Assembly: GCA_018241865.1 (NCBI GenBank) | Contig: JAFECY010000323.1 | Location: forward strand, 1 to 7,474 | Length of the DNA stretch: 7,474 nt | Origin: Pseudomonadota bacterium | GTDB taxonomy: Bacteria > Pseudomonadota > Gammaproteobacteria > Burkholderiales > Burkholderiaceae_D | Direction of reading: 5' to 3' | The notes under the pieces: model-generated | Databases searched by the model: none | What the model saw: the letters and a program-made list of their open reading frames with translations, nothing else | Told to the model about the DNA's origin: nothing | Translations under genes and position numbers: made by a program | Shown: positions 6,957 through 7,474 of the stretch, piece after piece | Layout of the letters: each line of letters opens with the position of its first letter | How positions within the stretch are numbered: position 1 is the stretch's first letter

Positions 6957-6966
6957 GTGTGCACAC
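6957..6966. other. Perfect 10-bp palindrome upstream of yggT
   Basis: GTGTGCACAC is self-complementary and lies in the yggT leader, flanked by CACAGTGTGT. It could be an operator for a dimeric regulator or an accident of alternating GT/CA sequence. No matching regulator is evident nearby and I could not assign a yggT promoter in the 6944-7002 region. Confidence 0.2.
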
Positions 6967-7000
6967 GCGGGTTAGCCGGTGAAGCATACAACCGCACCAA

Positions 7001-7038
7001 ACAAAAACCCGCTGTACGACAATCAGCCATACAGCGGG
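7001..7038 (-). terminator. Rho-independent terminator of the histone H1-like gene
   Basis: CCCGCTGTA (7008-7016) and TACAGCGGG (7030-7038) form a perfect 9-bp GC-rich stem with a 13-nt loop. Read on the minus strand the stem is followed by TTTTTGTTT (7007 downward), a classic U-tract. It lies 41 nt after the stop of the H1-like gene and upstream of yggT, so it should separate the two leftward units. On the plus strand no T-run follows the stem. Confidence 0.85.
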
Positions 7039-7079
7039 AATTGTGCCTGAACTTAATCAGGCTTCCAAGCAAGCTTGGA

Positions 7080-7474
7080 TTACGGACGCGAACCGGTCGG
7101 GAACGGCCATGCAGCAGCCGGGTTCAACACCGTTTTCACGACGGGCGCAGCAGCCGGTTTAGCGGCAGGCTTTTTAGCGGCAGCCTTCTTTTTCGCAGCA
7201 GGCTTCTTAGCAGCGGCTTTCTTTTTCGCAGCAGGCTTTTTAGCGGCAGCTTTTTTAGCAGCTGGCTTCTTCGCTGCTGCTTTTTTGGCTACCGGCTTTT
7301 TAGCGGCGGCTTTCTTGGCGACTGGCTTCTTCGCTACTGCCTTTTTGGCTACCGGCTTTTTAGCGGCGGCTTTCTTGGCGGCTGGCTTCTTCGCTGCTGC
7401 CTTTTTGGCTACCGGCTTTTTAGCGGCGGCTTTCTTGGCGACTGGCTTCTTCGCTGCTGCCTTTTTGGCTACCG
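7080..7474 (-). CDS. Histone H1-like Lys/Ala/Pro-rich DNA-binding protein, C-terminal part
   Basis: This is a partial gene entering from the right edge and reading leftward to TAA at 7082-7080; about 130 codons are visible. The product is almost entirely [14 protein letters not shown] decapeptides, then [11 protein letters not shown] units, ending in a different tail ([20 protein letters not shown]). Such lysine-rich, low-complexity C-terminal domains are known from bacterial histone H1-like proteins (AlgP of Pseudomonas, BpH1 of Bordetella and relatives in Burkholderiales); they bind DNA without sequence specificity and help compact or regulate the nucleoid. Any N-terminal domain lies outside the window. 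A terminator follows at 7001-7038. The absence of stops over a simple repeat, together with the clear tail and terminator, supports a real gene. Which family member it is remains uncertain. Confidence 0.85.
   Translation of the reverse strand, partial: VAKKAAAKKPVAKKAAAKKPVAKKAAAKKPAAKKAAAKKPVAKKAVAKKPVAKKAAAKKPVAKKAAAKKPAAKKAAAKKPAAKKKAAAKKPAAKKKAAAKKPAAKPAAAPVVKTVLNPAAAWPFPTGSRP
7261..7474 (-). repeat. 60-bp tandem repeat inside the H1-like gene
   Basis: Units at 7261-7320, 7321-7380, 7381-7440 and the partial 7441-7474 are nearly identical, differing at about three sites. Each encodes 20 residues made of two related decapeptides ([10 protein letters not shown] and variants), so a degenerate 30-bp period is nested in the 60-bp unit. 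The first base of the units alternates g, a, g, a (Ala versus Val codon), hinting at a 120-bp duplication. The array continues past the window edge. To the left (7141-7260) the repeats are more diverged. Confidence 0.9.

Noticed and set aside
6640..6975. Plus-strand 111-codon open frame opposite yggT
   Set aside because: Gln/His-rich shadow of a membrane protein gene, no ribosome binding site and no homology recognised.
7141..7474. Regular repeats considered as a CRISPR array or non-coding satellite
   Set aside because: There are no unique spacers; the period is a multiple of three, the frame stays open and the product is a typical H1-like Lys/Ala/Pro repeat ending in a distinct tail.

Overview
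The window looks like an ordinary chromosomal housekeeping segment of a betaproteobacterium, most likely order Burkholderiales and perhaps an Oxalobacteraceae-type genome. This rests on gene order (thioredoxin-like protein, aroQ, accB, accC, prmA, zinc-ribbon/DUF3426 protein), on moderately GC-rich codon use, and on a Lys/Ala/Pro-rich histone H1-like gene at the right edge. The lineage is inferred from content and memory, not from a database search.

Left and central part (1-6092, + strand). The window opens inside a TlpA/ResA-type thioredoxin-fold gene. Next come aroQ (shikimate pathway dehydratase), accB and accC (biotin carrier and biotin carboxylase of acetyl-CoA carboxylase), prmA (ribosomal protein L11 methyltransferase), a membrane-anchored zinc-ribbon/DUF3426 protein with a long Pro/Ala and acidic linker, and a PfkB-family kinase resembling the mycobacterial adenosine kinase. 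From accC onward the gaps are only 15, 4 and 13 nt, which suggests one transcript. Two RNA-scale structures stand out: competing inverted repeats just before aroQ, and a hairpin with a short T-run and an embedded TATAAT between aroQ and accB, where transcription probably ends, restarts or is modulated.

Right part (6080-7474, - strand). The kinase gene overlaps tail-to-tail by 13 bp with a DUF167 (YggU-type) gene. That gene overlaps the upstream yggT by ATGA; yggT encodes a four-helix membrane protein with two internal repeats and probably starts at TTG behind a good Shine-Dalgarno. Upstream of yggT lies a clear rho-independent terminator for the leftward-transcribed histone H1-like gene, whose coding sequence contains nearly identical 60-bp tandem units and runs off the window.

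Functionally the + strand cluster joins fatty-acid synthesis initiation, aromatic precursor synthesis, ribosome modification and probably purine salvage. I see no mobile element, CRISPR array, RNA gene, toxin-antitoxin or defence module, and no convincing undescribed system. The points worth a second look are regulatory (the two leader structures), evolutionary (the 60-bp repeats and the convergent overlap) and functional (the roles of the DUF3426 protein and the AdoK-like kinase).
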